Assembly (NCBI RefSeq): GCF_039536245.1
Contig: NZ_BAAAYN010000007.1
Coordinates: 27,931-91,930 of the forward strand
Direction: 5' to 3'
DNA: 64,000 nucleotides
From: Cryptosporangium minutisporangium
Lineage (GTDB): Bacteria > Actinomycetota > Actinomycetes > Mycobacteriales > Cryptosporangiaceae
The notes beneath the pieces are model-generated. The model worked only from the letters and a program-made list of their open reading frames with translations. It ran no database searches and had not been told where the DNA came from. Positions 28,299 through 36,379 of this stretch are shown in pieces (position 1 is the stretch's first letter; each line of letters opens with the position of its first letter). Both the position numbers and the translations under genes were made by a program.

Positions 28299-29047
28299 GT
28301 CAGCGGATCTCTGCCGTCCAGCGAGCCGTCCGCCCGCGCCACGCCGAAACGGGCGAAGAGTTCCTCGGCGTACCACCCGGTCTCCTTCGTTCTACGGATC
28401 GCCGCGACGTGCGCGGCTCCCTGGTAGGCGAACGCGCGGAGGTCGTCCGCGCTCCGCCAGACGCTCAGCGTCCCCTGCCACCCGGCCGGGGCCTCGCCGA
28501 CGCCGAAGGCGGCCAGCAAGCCGCCCTCCGCCCGGTGCTGCTGCAGTGCGGACGCCACCGGCGGCACCGCCTGCCAGAACGTGACGGCCTTGCGCGCGGA
28601 CAGCCGGGCCCTGGTGACCGCCGCGACCGGTCCGTCCCACCGGCGCGGCACCGGCGTGCCGAACGGCTCTTGCCCGGCCCAGCGGCCGTGCGCGCTCAGC
28701 GGGACCAGCTCCAGCCGCCACCGCTCTTCGGCCAGCCGTCCCCAGCCCCGCACGATCGTCGAGCGTTCGAACGCCGCCGCGTCCGCCTCGGTGTCCCAGG
28801 ACGCGAGCAGCGCCCAGCGCTGGAGGTCGGCGTCGCGGATCGCGAACGTGGTGCCCCGGCCGGTGCCGAGCAGACGCGCGAACTGCAGACCGGCGGTCGA
28901 GCGGAGCCGGACGCGGTCGGTGGCCATCCGGGTCAGCGCCGCGGGCACCTTGCGGTTCGGGACGCGCCACACGTGGACGGTGACCACGCTCGGTGCGGTA
29001 GCCGGGGTCCCCGGGGCTACGTGCCCGGACTCCGGCGCGGCTGACAT
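28295..29047 (-). CDS. CrtA-like (spheroidene monooxygenase family) carotenoid oxygenase
   Basis: A 250-residue soluble protein that resembles the haem-dependent CrtA oxygenase of purple bacteria, which oxidises C-2 of acyclic carotenoid ends. Matching segments include V-W-R-V-P near residue 26, L-L-G-T-G-R-G-T-T-F, a W-A-L-L-A-S-W segment, A-F-G-V-G-E-A-P and the C-terminal A-A-I-R-R-T-K-E-T-G-W-Y-A-E-E-L-F-A-R-F. Here it could add the 2'-oxygen next to the CruF hydroxyl. TAGGCT at 29054-29059 lies six bases before the ATG, so the four-gene operon (crtA-like, GNAT, cruF, glycosyltransferase) probably starts leaderless here. Confidence 0.82.
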   Translation of the reverse strand: MSAAPESGHVAPGTPATAPSVVTVHVWRVPNRKVPAALTRMATDRVRLRSTAGLQFARLLGTGRGTTFAIRDADLQRWALLASWDTEADAAAFERSTIVRGWGRLAEERWRLELVPLSAHGRWAGQEPFGTPVPRRWDGPVAAVTRARLSARKAVTFWQAVPPVASALQQHRAEGGLLAAFGVGEAPAGWQGTLSVWRSADDLRAFAYQGAAHVAAIRRTKETGWYAEELFARFGVARADGSLDGRDPLT

Positions 29048-29091
29048 GGAGCCAGCCTAAGGGGGAGAGGCGGAGACGGCAGCGGGAGCCC

Positions 29092-29616
29092 TCACGCCAC
29101 CTCGGCCGCCACACCGCCGGTGATCCGCAGCAATTCGTCGTAGGTGGTGGGAAACACCGCATGGGGAATGCCGCCCGCGGCCCACACCGTGTCGTACGCG
29201 GCGAGGGCGACGTCCACCAGCGTCCGGAGCCGGGCCGGGTGCCCGACCGGCGCGACGCCGCCGATGGCCTGACCGGTGACGTCCCGGACGAATTCCGGCG
29301 TGGCCCGGCGCACCGAGGAGACCTCGACCAGCGCGGCCACCATCGTGGTGTCGACCCGGTGCGCACCGGACGCGAGCACCAGCAGCGGCTCGCCGTCCGC
29401 ATCGAACACCAGCGAGTTCGCGATCTGTCCGACGGTCACCCCGAGCGCTTCCGCCGCCTGCGCGGCGGTCCGGGCGGCATCGGGGAGCAGCCGGACGCGG
29501 TTCTGCGAGCCGAACGCTTCGAGGATGGCGTTCACCGTGGCCACGTTCGGGTGCAGCGTGGGGTCGGAGCCGGGCGGGGTATCGGAGGCGGCCGGTGTGG
29601 AGCTCATGGCGCTCAT
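29092..29616 (-). CDS. YbaK/EbsC-family aminoacyl-tRNA deacylase
   Basis: A 174-residue protein of the YbaK/ProX family, whose members remove wrongly attached amino acids from tRNA. The conserved pattern is visible: a T-A-A-Q-A-A-E-A-L-G-V segment with Q-I-A-N-S-L-V-F, the L-V-L-A-S-G-A-H-R-V-D core and a G-Q-A-I-G-G-V-A-P-V-G-H loop. In this last motif the G-G-V-x-P-x-G-H segment forms the active-site rim. ATG 29616 or 29607 are both possible. It lies 44 bp upstream of the carotenoid operon on the same strand and is divergent from the acyltransferase; the 132 bp between them hold no gene. Confidence 0.87.
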   Translation of the reverse strand: MSAMSSTPAASDTPPGSDPTLHPNVATVNAILEAFGSQNRVRLLPDAARTAAQAAEALGVTVGQIANSLVFDADGEPLLVLASGAHRVDTTMVAALVEVSSVRRATPEFVRDVTGQAIGGVAPVGHPARLRTLVDVALAAYDTVWAAGGIPHAVFPTTYDELLRITGGVAAEVA

Positions 29617-29748
29617 CTTGGCCGACCGCGCCGAGCGGTGCGCGACCGATTCTGCTCGGCGCGTCGCCGACCCGCCCGGTCGAACTGCACCGGGCGGCCG
29701 AGTAGAACTGCTCTCCGCGTCGGACGCCACGGTCGGCACCGTGGACGC

Positions 29749-31167
29749 ATGACTTCCTCCCTGGTGCGCAAGACCTGGCCGACGCCGTCCGCGCCGGCCG
29801 TGTCCGCGGACGAACCCCGCTCGGCGGCCGCGCTCGCCGCGGCCACCCCCGCCGATCGCGACCGGTACGTCGACCTGTTGCGGATCGTCTCGATCGGCGT
29901 GGTGGTCCTCGGTCACTGGCTGATGCTCACACTGCGGGTGGACGACGGGCGTCTGCGCGCCGGCAACGTGCTGGCCGAGTTACCGGCGGCCCAACTCCTG
30001 ACCTGGGCGTTCCAGGTGATGCCGCTGTTCTTCCTGGTCGGCGGCGCGGCCCACGCGGCGGCGCTGCGCTCGCACCACCGGCGGGGCGGTACCTACCCGG
30101 AGTTCCTCGTCGCCCGGTTGCGGCGGCTGCTGGCGCCGACCGCGGTCTTCCTGGGTATCTGGACCGTGATCGCGGTGGCGACCGAGGTGACCGGCGTCCA
30201 GGCCGGGGACGGCACCGTCGCCGAGCTGACCCGGACCGCTACCCGGACGGTCGTGCAGCCGCTGTGGTTCCTGGGGGTCTACCTCGGCGTCGTGGGGCTG
30301 GCCCCGCTGATGTACGCCGCGCACCGGCGCTGGGGTGCGGTGGTGCCGGTCGCGCTGGTGGTGGCGGCGGCGGGGGTGGACGCGGCCCGGCTGCTCGGTG
30401 GTGTCGAGGCGATCGGCGCGCTGAACGTCGCGCTGGTCTGGCTCGCGGCGCACCAGGTCGGGTACCTCTACGCCGACGGGATGCTGACCCGGCGGGTCGG
30501 GGCACTGCTGGTCGGCGGTGGGCTGGCCGCGACGACGCTGCTCACGCTCGTACTGGACTGGTATCCGGTGTCGATGGTCGGACTTCCCGGCGCGCCGGTC
30601 TCGAACATGAACCCGCCGACGCTCGCGCTGGTCGCGCACGGCGCCTGGCTGACCGGCCTGGTGGTGCTGGCACGGGGTCCGGTCACCCGCTGGCTTTCCC
30701 GGCCCCGGGTGTGGACGCCCGTCGTGGCGGCGAACGGCGTGGTGATGACGGTGTTCCTCTGGCATCTCACGGCGCTGTTCGTCCTCGCGGCCGGCGTGGT
30801 GGCCGGGCTTCCGACGCCGACGCCGGGCGGAGCGGCGTGGTGGCTCACCCGGCCGGTTTGGGTGGCGGTGCTCGCCGCGATCGCGCTGCCGCTGGTGCTG
30901 GCGGTGCGGCGGTTCGAGCGGCCGGTCGCCCGGCCTCTCGGGCAGCGGCGGGAGCGGAGCCGAGGCCCGCTGGACGGCGTGGCGGCCGGGGTGGGCATCG
31001 CGCTGGCCACGTTCGGGATGCTCGCGGTCGCGGTCACCGGGCTGAACGGGTTGCTCGCCGAGCGGACCACGCAGCTGGTCGGGGTGCCGGTCACCGCGTG
31101 GAGCGGGTTGGTGGCGCTGGCGCTCGGCTGGGCCTTGGTCCGCGCCGCGGGCCGGGGGGCGCACTGA
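29749..31167 (+). CDS. Acyltransferase 3 family membrane protein (OafA-like)
   Basis: A 472-residue protein with about 11 hydrophobic helices. The N-terminal motif R-Y-V-D-L-L-R-I-V-S-I-G-V-V-V-L-G-H carries the conserved Arg and the catalytic His of acyltransferase-3 enzymes, which transfer acyl groups from the cytosol to sugars or lipids at the membrane. A second conserved patch reads P-L-W-F-L-G-V-Y-L-G. The acceptor is unknown. It sits beside the carotenoid glycosylation operon, so acylation of a carotenoid glycoside is one possibility; a cell-envelope glycan is equally possible. A strong terminator follows 23 bp after the stop. Confidence 0.85.
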   Translation: MTSSLVRKTWPTPSAPAVSADEPRSAAALAAATPADRDRYVDLLRIVSIGVVVLGHWLMLTLRVDDGRLRAGNVLAELPAAQLLTWAFQVMPLFFLVGGAAHAAALRSHHRRGGTYPEFLVARLRRLLAPTAVFLGIWTVIAVATEVTGVQAGDGTVAELTRTATRTVVQPLWFLGVYLGVVGLAPLMYAAHRRWGAVVPVALVVAAAGVDAARLLGGVEAIGALNVALVWLAAHQVGYLYADGMLTRRVGALLVGGGLAATTLLTLVLDWYPVSMVGLPGAPVSNMNPPTLALVAHGAWLTGLVVLARGPVTRWLSRPRVWTPVVAANGVVMTVFLWHLTALFVLAAGVVAGLPTPTPGGAAWWLTRPVWVAVLAAIALPLVLAVRRFERPVARPLGQRRERSRGPLDGVAAGVGIALATFGMLAVAVTGLNGLLAERTTQLVGVPVTAWSGLVALALGWALVRAAGRGAH

Positions 31168-31190
31168 GCCGGGTGTAGTCGTCGACCGAA

Positions 31191-31222
31191 CCGCCGCACC
31201 ACGCAGGGGCGTGGTGCGGCGG
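31191..31222 (+). terminator. Strong hairpin terminator after the acyltransferase gene
   Basis: CCGCCGCACCACGC and GCGTGGTGCGGCGG form a perfect 14-bp stem with the loop AGGG, 23 bp after the stop codon. Confidence 0.85.
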
Positions 31223-31263
31223 TCGGTGCGGGGCCGGCGGAAGGGGACGCCGACCCGGGCGCA

Positions 31264-31300
31264 CAGCAGCTCCGGGGGTCCGGATTAGGCGGAGCTGCTG
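31264..31300 (-). terminator. Hairpin spanning the htrA stop codon
   Basis: CAGCAGCTCCG and CGGAGCTGCTG form a perfect 11-bp stem with a 15-base loop. The htrA stop codon lies in the loop edge, so part of the stem encodes the last residues. It probably ends the leftward htrA transcript. Confidence 0.6.
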
Positions 31301-32808
31301 TTGAGCGTGGCCGTGGTCGTGGTGGTGTCCCCGCCGCGCTGGTAGGTCACCTCCACCGACTCCCCCGGCTCGTGCGACCGGACGGCCGCGACGAGCCCGT
31401 CGGTATCGGTCACCCGGCGGTCGCCGATCGCGGTGACGACGTCCCCGGCCCGCAGCCCGGCCTTGTCGGCGGCCGAGCCACTGGTCACCTGGGCGAGCTG
31501 GGCGCCGGTGCCGGTCTGGGTGTCCTGCGCGCTGACGCCGAGCGTCGCGTGTTCGGCGGTGCCGTCCTCGATCAGCTGCTTCGCGACGTCCAGCGCGGTG
31601 TCCGACGGGATCGCGAAGCCGACGCCGATGTTGCCGGACTGGGACTCCTGCTGGCCGGAGCCGCCGACCGTGGCGATCGCCGAGTTGACCCCGATCACGC
31701 GGCCGGAGAGGTCGACCAGCGCGCCCCCGGAGTTGCCGGGGTTGATCGCGGCGTCGGTCTGCACCGCGTCGAGGACCGTGTTCTGGTCGGCCGTCGAGCC
31801 GGTACGGACCGGCCGGTTGAGGGCGCTGACGATGCCCTCGGTGACGGTGTTCGACAGGCCGAGCGGTGCGCCGACGGCGAGCACGGTCTGACCGGTCTTG
31901 ACGGTGGAGGACGCGGCGAACGTGGCCGGGGTGAGCCCGCTGGCGTCGTCGACCTTGATCACCGCGATGTCCGACGACGGGTCGCGGCCGACGATCGTCG
32001 CGGTGCGGGTCTCGCCGTTCGCCAGCGTCACGGTGATCGTGCCGCCGTCCGCGGCCGCCTCGACCACGTGGTTGTTCGTGATGATGTGACCGCTGCGGTC
32101 AGCCACGATGCCGGAACCGGTGCCGGCTCCGGAGCCCGCGGTGACTGCGATCGTCACGACGCTCTTCAGCGCGGTGGCGGCGGCGCTCTCGACCGTGCCG
32201 GAGCTGCTGGTCTTGGTCGCGGCCGTCGACGACTCCTGGTTGATCGTCACACCGGTACCGCTGGCGGAGTCGCTGACCGCGATGCCCACCGCCGCACCGG
32301 TGCCACCGGCGACCAGTGCGAGGACGAGCGCGCCGCCGGCGATCGCGGCCGCGAGCGGACCGCGGCGTCGCCCGGGGGCGGGTGCGCTGAGGGTCCCGAG
32401 CGGCGTGGTCGGGTGGGTAGCGCCGCCGGCCGTCCACGACGGGAACGGCCCGGTCTGGTGCGGCCCGGTCTGGTGCGGCCCGGCCTGCTGCGGCCCGGCC
32501 TGCTGAGGCCCGGTCGGGTTCGGCCCCGCCTGGTGGGGGACCGCGTGGTGCGGTCCGGCCGGGTGCGGAGCAGCCTGGTGCGGCACCGCGTAGCGTCCGG
32601 CGGACTCGGCGGCGCGGGGCGTGGGGTCGGAGTGGGGAGTAGTGGGAGCCTGCGGCACCGCCCAGGGGGAGGACGCGTTCTGGGCGTGCGGGCTCGAGGG
32701 CTCGGTCCCGGTGGGGCCCGAGGAATGCACGGGAGAGGGATCGGTCGGCGTGATGCCGACCTGGTCACCGCCGGTGCCGGCTGCGGAGGAGCGGTGCGAT
32801 TCGTCCAT
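31285..32808 (-). CDS. HtrA-like trypsin-type serine protease with PDZ domain
   Basis: A membrane-anchored quality-control protease of 507 residues. The cytosolic N-terminus is a Pro/His/Gln-rich region (about 40-125) with imperfect five-residue repeats of the G-P-H-Q-T type. A membrane helix near residue 155 follows. The protease domain has T-N-N-H-V-V (catalytic His), S-S-D-I-A-V-I (Asp) and I-N-P-G-N-S-G-G-A-L (Ser). A single C-terminal PDZ domain covers about 410-500. The layout matches mycobacterial HtrA/PepD. It is convergent with the acyltransferase, and 173 bp separate its start from the end of cysH. Confidence 0.92.
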   Translation of the reverse strand: MDESHRSSAAGTGGDQVGITPTDPSPVHSSGPTGTEPSSPHAQNASSPWAVPQAPTTPHSDPTPRAAESAGRYAVPHQAAPHPAGPHHAVPHQAGPNPTGPQQAGPQQAGPHQTGPHQTGPFPSWTAGGATHPTTPLGTLSAPAPGRRRGPLAAAIAGGALVLALVAGGTGAAVGIAVSDSASGTGVTINQESSTAATKTSSSGTVESAAATALKSVVTIAVTAGSGAGTGSGIVADRSGHIITNNHVVEAAADGGTITVTLANGETRTATIVGRDPSSDIAVIKVDDASGLTPATFAASSTVKTGQTVLAVGAPLGLSNTVTEGIVSALNRPVRTGSTADQNTVLDAVQTDAAINPGNSGGALVDLSGRVIGVNSAIATVGGSGQQESQSGNIGVGFAIPSDTALDVAKQLIEDGTAEHATLGVSAQDTQTGTGAQLAQVTSGSAADKAGLRAGDVVTAIGDRRVTDTDGLVAAVRSHEPGESVEVTYQRGGDTTTTTATLNSSSA

Positions 32809-32932
32809 GACTAGAACGGTCGCTCCGCAAGCTGTGTGCTTGCTGTGCCTATCCTGAGCGCTCTGTGTGCATTACTCAGCGCATTCGCCGAGGTCAACGC
32901 TCCAGCGTACGACGCCATGGCTCCTGACACAG

Positions 32933-32966
32933 CGAAGCCGCCTCCCCGAGCGGAGAGACGGCTTCG
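32933..32966 (-). terminator. Hairpin terminator of the sulfite reductase-cysH operon
   Basis: CGAAGCCG and CGGCTTCG form an 8-bp stem, with CTCC and GGAG able to pair inside the loop. It begins 16 bp past the cysH stop on the leftward transcript. Confidence 0.7.
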
Positions 32967-32981
32967 GTGCGCGGTACGGCG

Positions 32982-33707
32982 TCAGACGTGGATACCGCAC
33001 TCCGTCTTCTCGGAGTCGGACCACCGACCGGCGCGCCGGTCCTCGCCCAGCTGCACCGGCCGGGTGCACGGGGCGCATCCGATCGACAGGAAGCCCCGGT
33101 CCACCAGCGGGTTGACGATCACGTTCCGCTCGGCGACGAACCGGTCGACGTCCCCCTGCGTCCAGCAGGCGAGCGGGTTCACCTTGATCTTGTTGCGCCG
33201 GGTGTCGACGCCGATCACCGGCGTGTGCCGGCGGGCGTACGACTCGTCGCGCCGGATACCGGACGCCCAGGCGTCGTACGGTGCCAGCCCACGGTCGAGC
33301 GGTTCGACCTTGCGGATCGCGCAGCAGGCGTCCGAGTCCCGGGCGTACAGGCTCTGCCCGAACTTGATGTTCTGCTGGGCGACGGTCAGCTCCGGCTTCA
33401 TCGTGACGACCGTGACGTCCAGCTCGGCCGCCACGCGGTCGCGCGTCTGCAGCGTCTCGGGGAAGTGGTAGCCGGTGTCCAGGAACACGACGTCGATCCC
33501 CGGCACGGCCTCGGCGGCGAGCGTCGCGAGGACGGCGTCGCCCATCGAGGAGGTGAGGCAGAGCCGATCGCCGAACGTGTCGCCTGCCCAGCGGAGCACC
33601 TCCACCGGGTGAGCACCTTCCAGCGCGGCCGACGCCTCGTCGGCCAGCGCTCGGAGGTCCGACAGATCCTTGGTCTCGACGTCCGGCCTAGCGAGCATGT
33701 CGGTCAT
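32982..33707 (-). CDS. cysH: Adenylyl-sulfate (APS/PAPS) reductase
   Basis: Reduces activated sulfate to sulfite with electrons from thioredoxin. It has 241 residues from ATG 33707, which follows a strong GGGAGGTG ribosome site. The L-T-S-S-M-G-D loop binds the nucleotide, and the D-A-C-C-A-I-R-K pair together with I-G-C-A-P-C-T hold a [4Fe-4S] cluster, which marks the APS-using type. The C-terminal E-C-G-I-H carries the catalytic Cys. The start overlaps the preceding zinc-ribbon gene by 20 bp. It is the last gene of the leftward operon. Confidence 0.95.
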   Translation of the reverse strand: MTDMLARPDVETKDLSDLRALADEASAALEGAHPVEVLRWAGDTFGDRLCLTSSMGDAVLATLAAEAVPGIDVVFLDTGYHFPETLQTRDRVAAELDVTVVTMKPELTVAQQNIKFGQSLYARDSDACCAIRKVEPLDRGLAPYDAWASGIRRDESYARRHTPVIGVDTRRNKIKVNPLACWTQGDVDRFVAERNVIVNPLVDRGFLSIGCAPCTRPVQLGEDRRAGRWSDSEKTECGIHV

Positions 33708-33978
33708 CGCGCACCTCCCTGGAGTCCGCGGCGGCGCGTACACGCGCAGCCGTTTCGGTCGGGCCGCTGGGGCCGGCCGAGTCGTCGTCTAATTCGGTGG
33801 TCGCCGCCGTCGTGCGGCTCGGGTCGACAGCCGCGTCGCTGCGGCTCAGACCGACGTACTTCAACGTCCAGACGCGCAGGCACGCATCGCAGCGCCACTG
33901 GCCGTGGTGCTCACCCTCGGGACGGATGTCCTCCTCGCCGCAGTAGGGGCAGAAGAAGGGCGCGGCCCGCTCGGTCAC
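33688..33978 (-). CDS. Small zinc-ribbon protein between sulfite reductase and cysH
   Basis: A 96-residue protein. The N-terminal 40 residues form a zinc ribbon, C-P-Y-C-G followed 18 residues later by C-D-A-C, ending in L-R-V-W-T-L-K-Y-V-G. The rest is a disordered Thr/Asp/Ala-rich tail. GTG 33978 overlaps the sulfite reductase stop by four bases (GTGA) and the end overlaps cysH by 20 bp, so translation is tightly coupled on both sides. Actinobacterial sulfate operons often carry such a protein in this position. Function unknown; it may deliver zinc or electrons, or help assemble the reductases. Confidence 0.8.
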   Translation of the reverse strand: MTERAAPFFCPYCGEEDIRPEGEHHGQWRCDACLRVWTLKYVGLSRSDAAVDPSRTTAATTELDDDSAGPSGPTETAARVRAAADSREVRDDRHAR

Positions 33979-35687
33979 TGGAGCCAGGCTTCCTCGGCGC
34001 GAGCGACGTAGCCGGCGAAGCGCTCGTTCGGCTCCCGCCGCTCGAGGTAGCCCCGGAGGATCCGCTCGACGTAGTCGGGCATCCCGTCGGCGGTGACCTT
34101 CAGACCGCGGAACTTTCGGCCGAACGCGGCGTCGGCACCGAAGTGGCCACCCAGGTGAACCTGGAAGCCCTCGACCTGATTCCCGTCGTCGTCGCGGACC
34201 ATCGAGCCCTTGAAGCCGATGTCGGCGGTCTGGAACCGGGCGCACGAGTTCGGGCAGCCGTTGATGTTGATCGTGAGCGGCTCCTCGAACTCCGGGAGTC
34301 GCTTCTCCAGCTCGCGGTAGAGCGTGTCGGCGCGGGCCTTGGTCTCGACGATCGCCAGCTTGCAGAACTCGAGCCCGGTGCAGGCCATCGTCCCGCGTCG
34401 GAACGCGCTCGGCTTGACCAGCAGGTCGTGGGTGGCCAGCTCGTCGATGGTCGCGTCGACGTCGTCGGCCGCGACGCCGAGCAGCACCAGCTTCTGCTGT
34501 GCGGTGGCTGCGATCCGGCCGTCGCCGAGACGGTCGGCCAGTTCGGCGACCGCGGTCAGCGTCGTGCCGGAGAGCCGACCGGCCCGGGGCGCGAAGCCGA
34601 GCGCGAACGTCCCGTCGCGCATCGGCGTGACGCCGACGTGGTCGCGCTGGTCCTGGATCGGAGTGGCCGGCGGCGGGCCGTCGGGCAGCTTCTCCGTGAG
34701 GTACTCGGTCTCGAGCACCTCCCGGAACTTCTCCGGTCCCCAGTCGGCGAGCAGGAACTTCAGCCGGGCGTGGTTGCGCGACCGGCGGTAGCCGTAGTCC
34801 CGGAAGATACTGGTGACGCCGGCCCAGACCTCACCGACCTGATCCGGCCGGACGAAGACGCCGAGCCGCTCGGCGAAGCGCGGGTTGGTGGAGAGTCCGC
34901 CGCCGACCCACAGGTCGTAGCCGCGCTCACCGTCCGCGTTGACGACGCCGACGAACGCGACGTCGTTGATCTCGTGGTTGGTGCAGTGCTCGGCGCAGCC
35001 CGAGATCGAGCTCTTGAACTTGCGCGGCAGGTTCGAGAACGCCGGGTCGCCGACGTACCGGTCGACGACAGCGCGCAGCGGCTCGGTCGCGTCCAGCACC
35101 TCGGTCTCCAGCTCGCCGGCGAGCGGGCAGCCGAGGATCACCCGGGGGGTGTCGCCGCAGGCTTCGGTGGTGGAGAGGCCGACGCCCTCCAGGCGTCGCC
35201 AGATCTCCGGCACGTCCTCGATCCGGATCCAGTGCAGCTGGACGTTCTGCCGGTCGGTGACGTCCGCGACGTCGCGGCCGAACTCGGTCGAGATGCCGGC
35301 GATCACCCGCAGCTGCTCGGACGTGACCCGGCCACCGTCGATCCGGACGCGGAGCATGAAGTAGCGGTCGTCCAGCTCCTCGGGCTCCAGGATCGCGGTC
35401 TTGCCGCCGGGGATACCGGGCGCGCGCTGGGTGTAGAGGCCGTACCACCGCATCCGGCCGCGCAGGTCCTGCGGGTCGATCGAGTCGAAGCCGCCGTGCG
35501 CGTAGACGTTCACGATCCGGTCGCGCACGGTGAGACCGTCCGCGTCCTTCTTCATCTGCTCGTTCTTGTTCAGCGGTTCCCGGTAACCCAGGGCCCACTG
35601 ACCCTGTCCGCGGGGGCGGCCGGCACGGGCGGGACGGGCGGCGCGCGCGGGCCGGGGACTGTCCGGCGTGCTGGTCGGCACGGCCAT
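33975..35687 (-). CDS. sir: Sulfite reductase (ferredoxin-dependent nitrite/sulfite reductase family)
   Basis: Six-electron reduction of sulfite to sulfide with siroheme and a [4Fe-4S] cluster. It has 570 residues. Two ferrodoxin-like/siroheme half-domains repeat. The cluster cysteines are in A-C-T-G-L-E-F-C-K and N-G-C-P-N-S-C; R-Q-N-V-Q-L-H-W contributes to siroheme binding, and a G-C-A-E-H-C-T-N-H segment is present. ATG 35687 has GAGG nine bases upstream. The nitrite reductase role is less likely because cysH follows. A leader peptide lies 126 bp upstream on the same strand. Siroheme iron insertion is supplied by the chelatase in the divergent operon. Confidence 0.93.
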   Translation of the reverse strand: MAVPTSTPDSPRPARAARPARAGRPRGQGQWALGYREPLNKNEQMKKDADGLTVRDRIVNVYAHGGFDSIDPQDLRGRMRWYGLYTQRAPGIPGGKTAILEPEELDDRYFMLRVRIDGGRVTSEQLRVIAGISTEFGRDVADVTDRQNVQLHWIRIEDVPEIWRRLEGVGLSTTEACGDTPRVILGCPLAGELETEVLDATEPLRAVVDRYVGDPAFSNLPRKFKSSISGCAEHCTNHEINDVAFVGVVNADGERGYDLWVGGGLSTNPRFAERLGVFVRPDQVGEVWAGVTSIFRDYGYRRSRNHARLKFLLADWGPEKFREVLETEYLTEKLPDGPPPATPIQDQRDHVGVTPMRDGTFALGFAPRAGRLSGTTLTAVAELADRLGDGRIAATAQQKLVLLGVAADDVDATIDELATHDLLVKPSAFRRGTMACTGLEFCKLAIVETKARADTLYRELEKRLPEFEEPLTININGCPNSCARFQTADIGFKGSMVRDDDGNQVEGFQVHLGGHFGADAAFGRKFRGLKVTADGMPDYVERILRGYLERREPNERFAGYVARAEEAWLQ

Positions 35688-35813
35688 AACTGAGTACCTC
35701 ACAGGGGTCGGACCGCGCCCGCAGCGCTCACCCCGTCGATATCGGGGGCGGAGGGGCCGAAAGCGGTCGGAGGACGGACGAGGGGCGGCGGAACGGTCAG
35801 GCCGACTGAGCTG

Positions 35814-35906
35814 TCAGCCCAGACACGCCGCGCTGATCACCCGCTGCAGGTCGACATGCAGGCGGGCGACCAAGAGGGTGCCTCGCGTCGTCACGTCAAG
35901 AAGCAT
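35814..35906 (-). CDS. Sulfur-operon leader peptide (sulfite reductase side)
   Basis: A 30-codon ORF ending ...ARLHVDLQRVISAACLG. The H-V-D-L-Q-R-V core followed by a short Ala/Cys run is the hallmark of short leader peptides seen before actinobacterial sulfur genes. It ends 126 bp before the sulfite reductase start. TACTGT, 14 bases before the ATG, may be its -10 box. The cysteine codon two before the end suits a ribosome-pausing signal for cysteine supply, although the mechanism has not been shown for this peptide. Confidence 0.72.
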   Translation of the reverse strand: MLLDVTTRGTLLVARLHVDLQRVISAACLG

Positions 35907-36019
35907 GGCACAGCGCGCCGACAGTAGCCAGATGTCGGGAAACCGTGCTCACCTAGTGGAATGGTAGGCATTCTGCTATCGGTTGGCGGCGCTGTGTTGC
36001 TGTGTCATCATCGGCAACC

Positions 36020-36115
36020 ATGACCGGCCGTACTCGCCTTGCTTCGGCGTTGCTGACCACGCGTCGGCACGTCGACTTCCTGCGCGTCTCCAGCGCAGTG
36101 TGTCGCCCTAGCTGA
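36020..36115 (+). CDS. Sulfur-operon leader peptide (cysC-cysD-cysN side)
   Basis: A 31-codon ORF whose second half reads TTRRHVDFLRVSSAVCRPS. It shares the R/L-H-V-D-x-x-R-V-x-S-A-x-C pattern with the peptide encoded 113 bp away on the other strand. It lies 264 bp before cysC, and the two leader ORFs mark the two divergent sulfur operons. The Cys codon is fourth from the end. No ribosome site is obvious. The shared motif across two strands and two operons strongly supports a real coding function. Confidence 0.72.
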   Translation: MTGRTRLASALLTTRRHVDFLRVSSAVCRPS

Positions 36116-36379
36116 GCGCGGCTTTTGGCGTTCCGCGAAGGCGATTGACGGCGGTTTCCCCCGTTCCTGGCCTTCGGTCGGCCCCTGGTCCGGCCACGTC
36201 CGGCTCGCGCAGACGGATCGTTTCCCCTTGGTTCGACGTGTTGAAGGGCTCCTGGTAGGGGTCCTGACCTCCCGTCGTGCCCCGTCGCGGAATATCCGGC
36301 GAGGAAATGGCGATGTCCGATACGTGGACTTATGCCCTTCGGGCCGGAATTCCTCCCCTGAGGTCAGGAGAATCGCGCG
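36116..36379 (+). other. Leader region of the cysC operon
   Basis: The 264 bp between the leader peptide and cysC contain no further gene I can support. The stretch ends with AGGAG about 9 bases before the cysC ATG. I saw no SAM or other known riboswitch core. The length suits a structured 5' leader acting together with the leader peptide. Confidence 0.4.

Noticed and set aside
36116..36379. SAM or other riboswitch before cysC
   Set aside because: No recognisable conserved core was seen; the leader peptide explains the long leader better.
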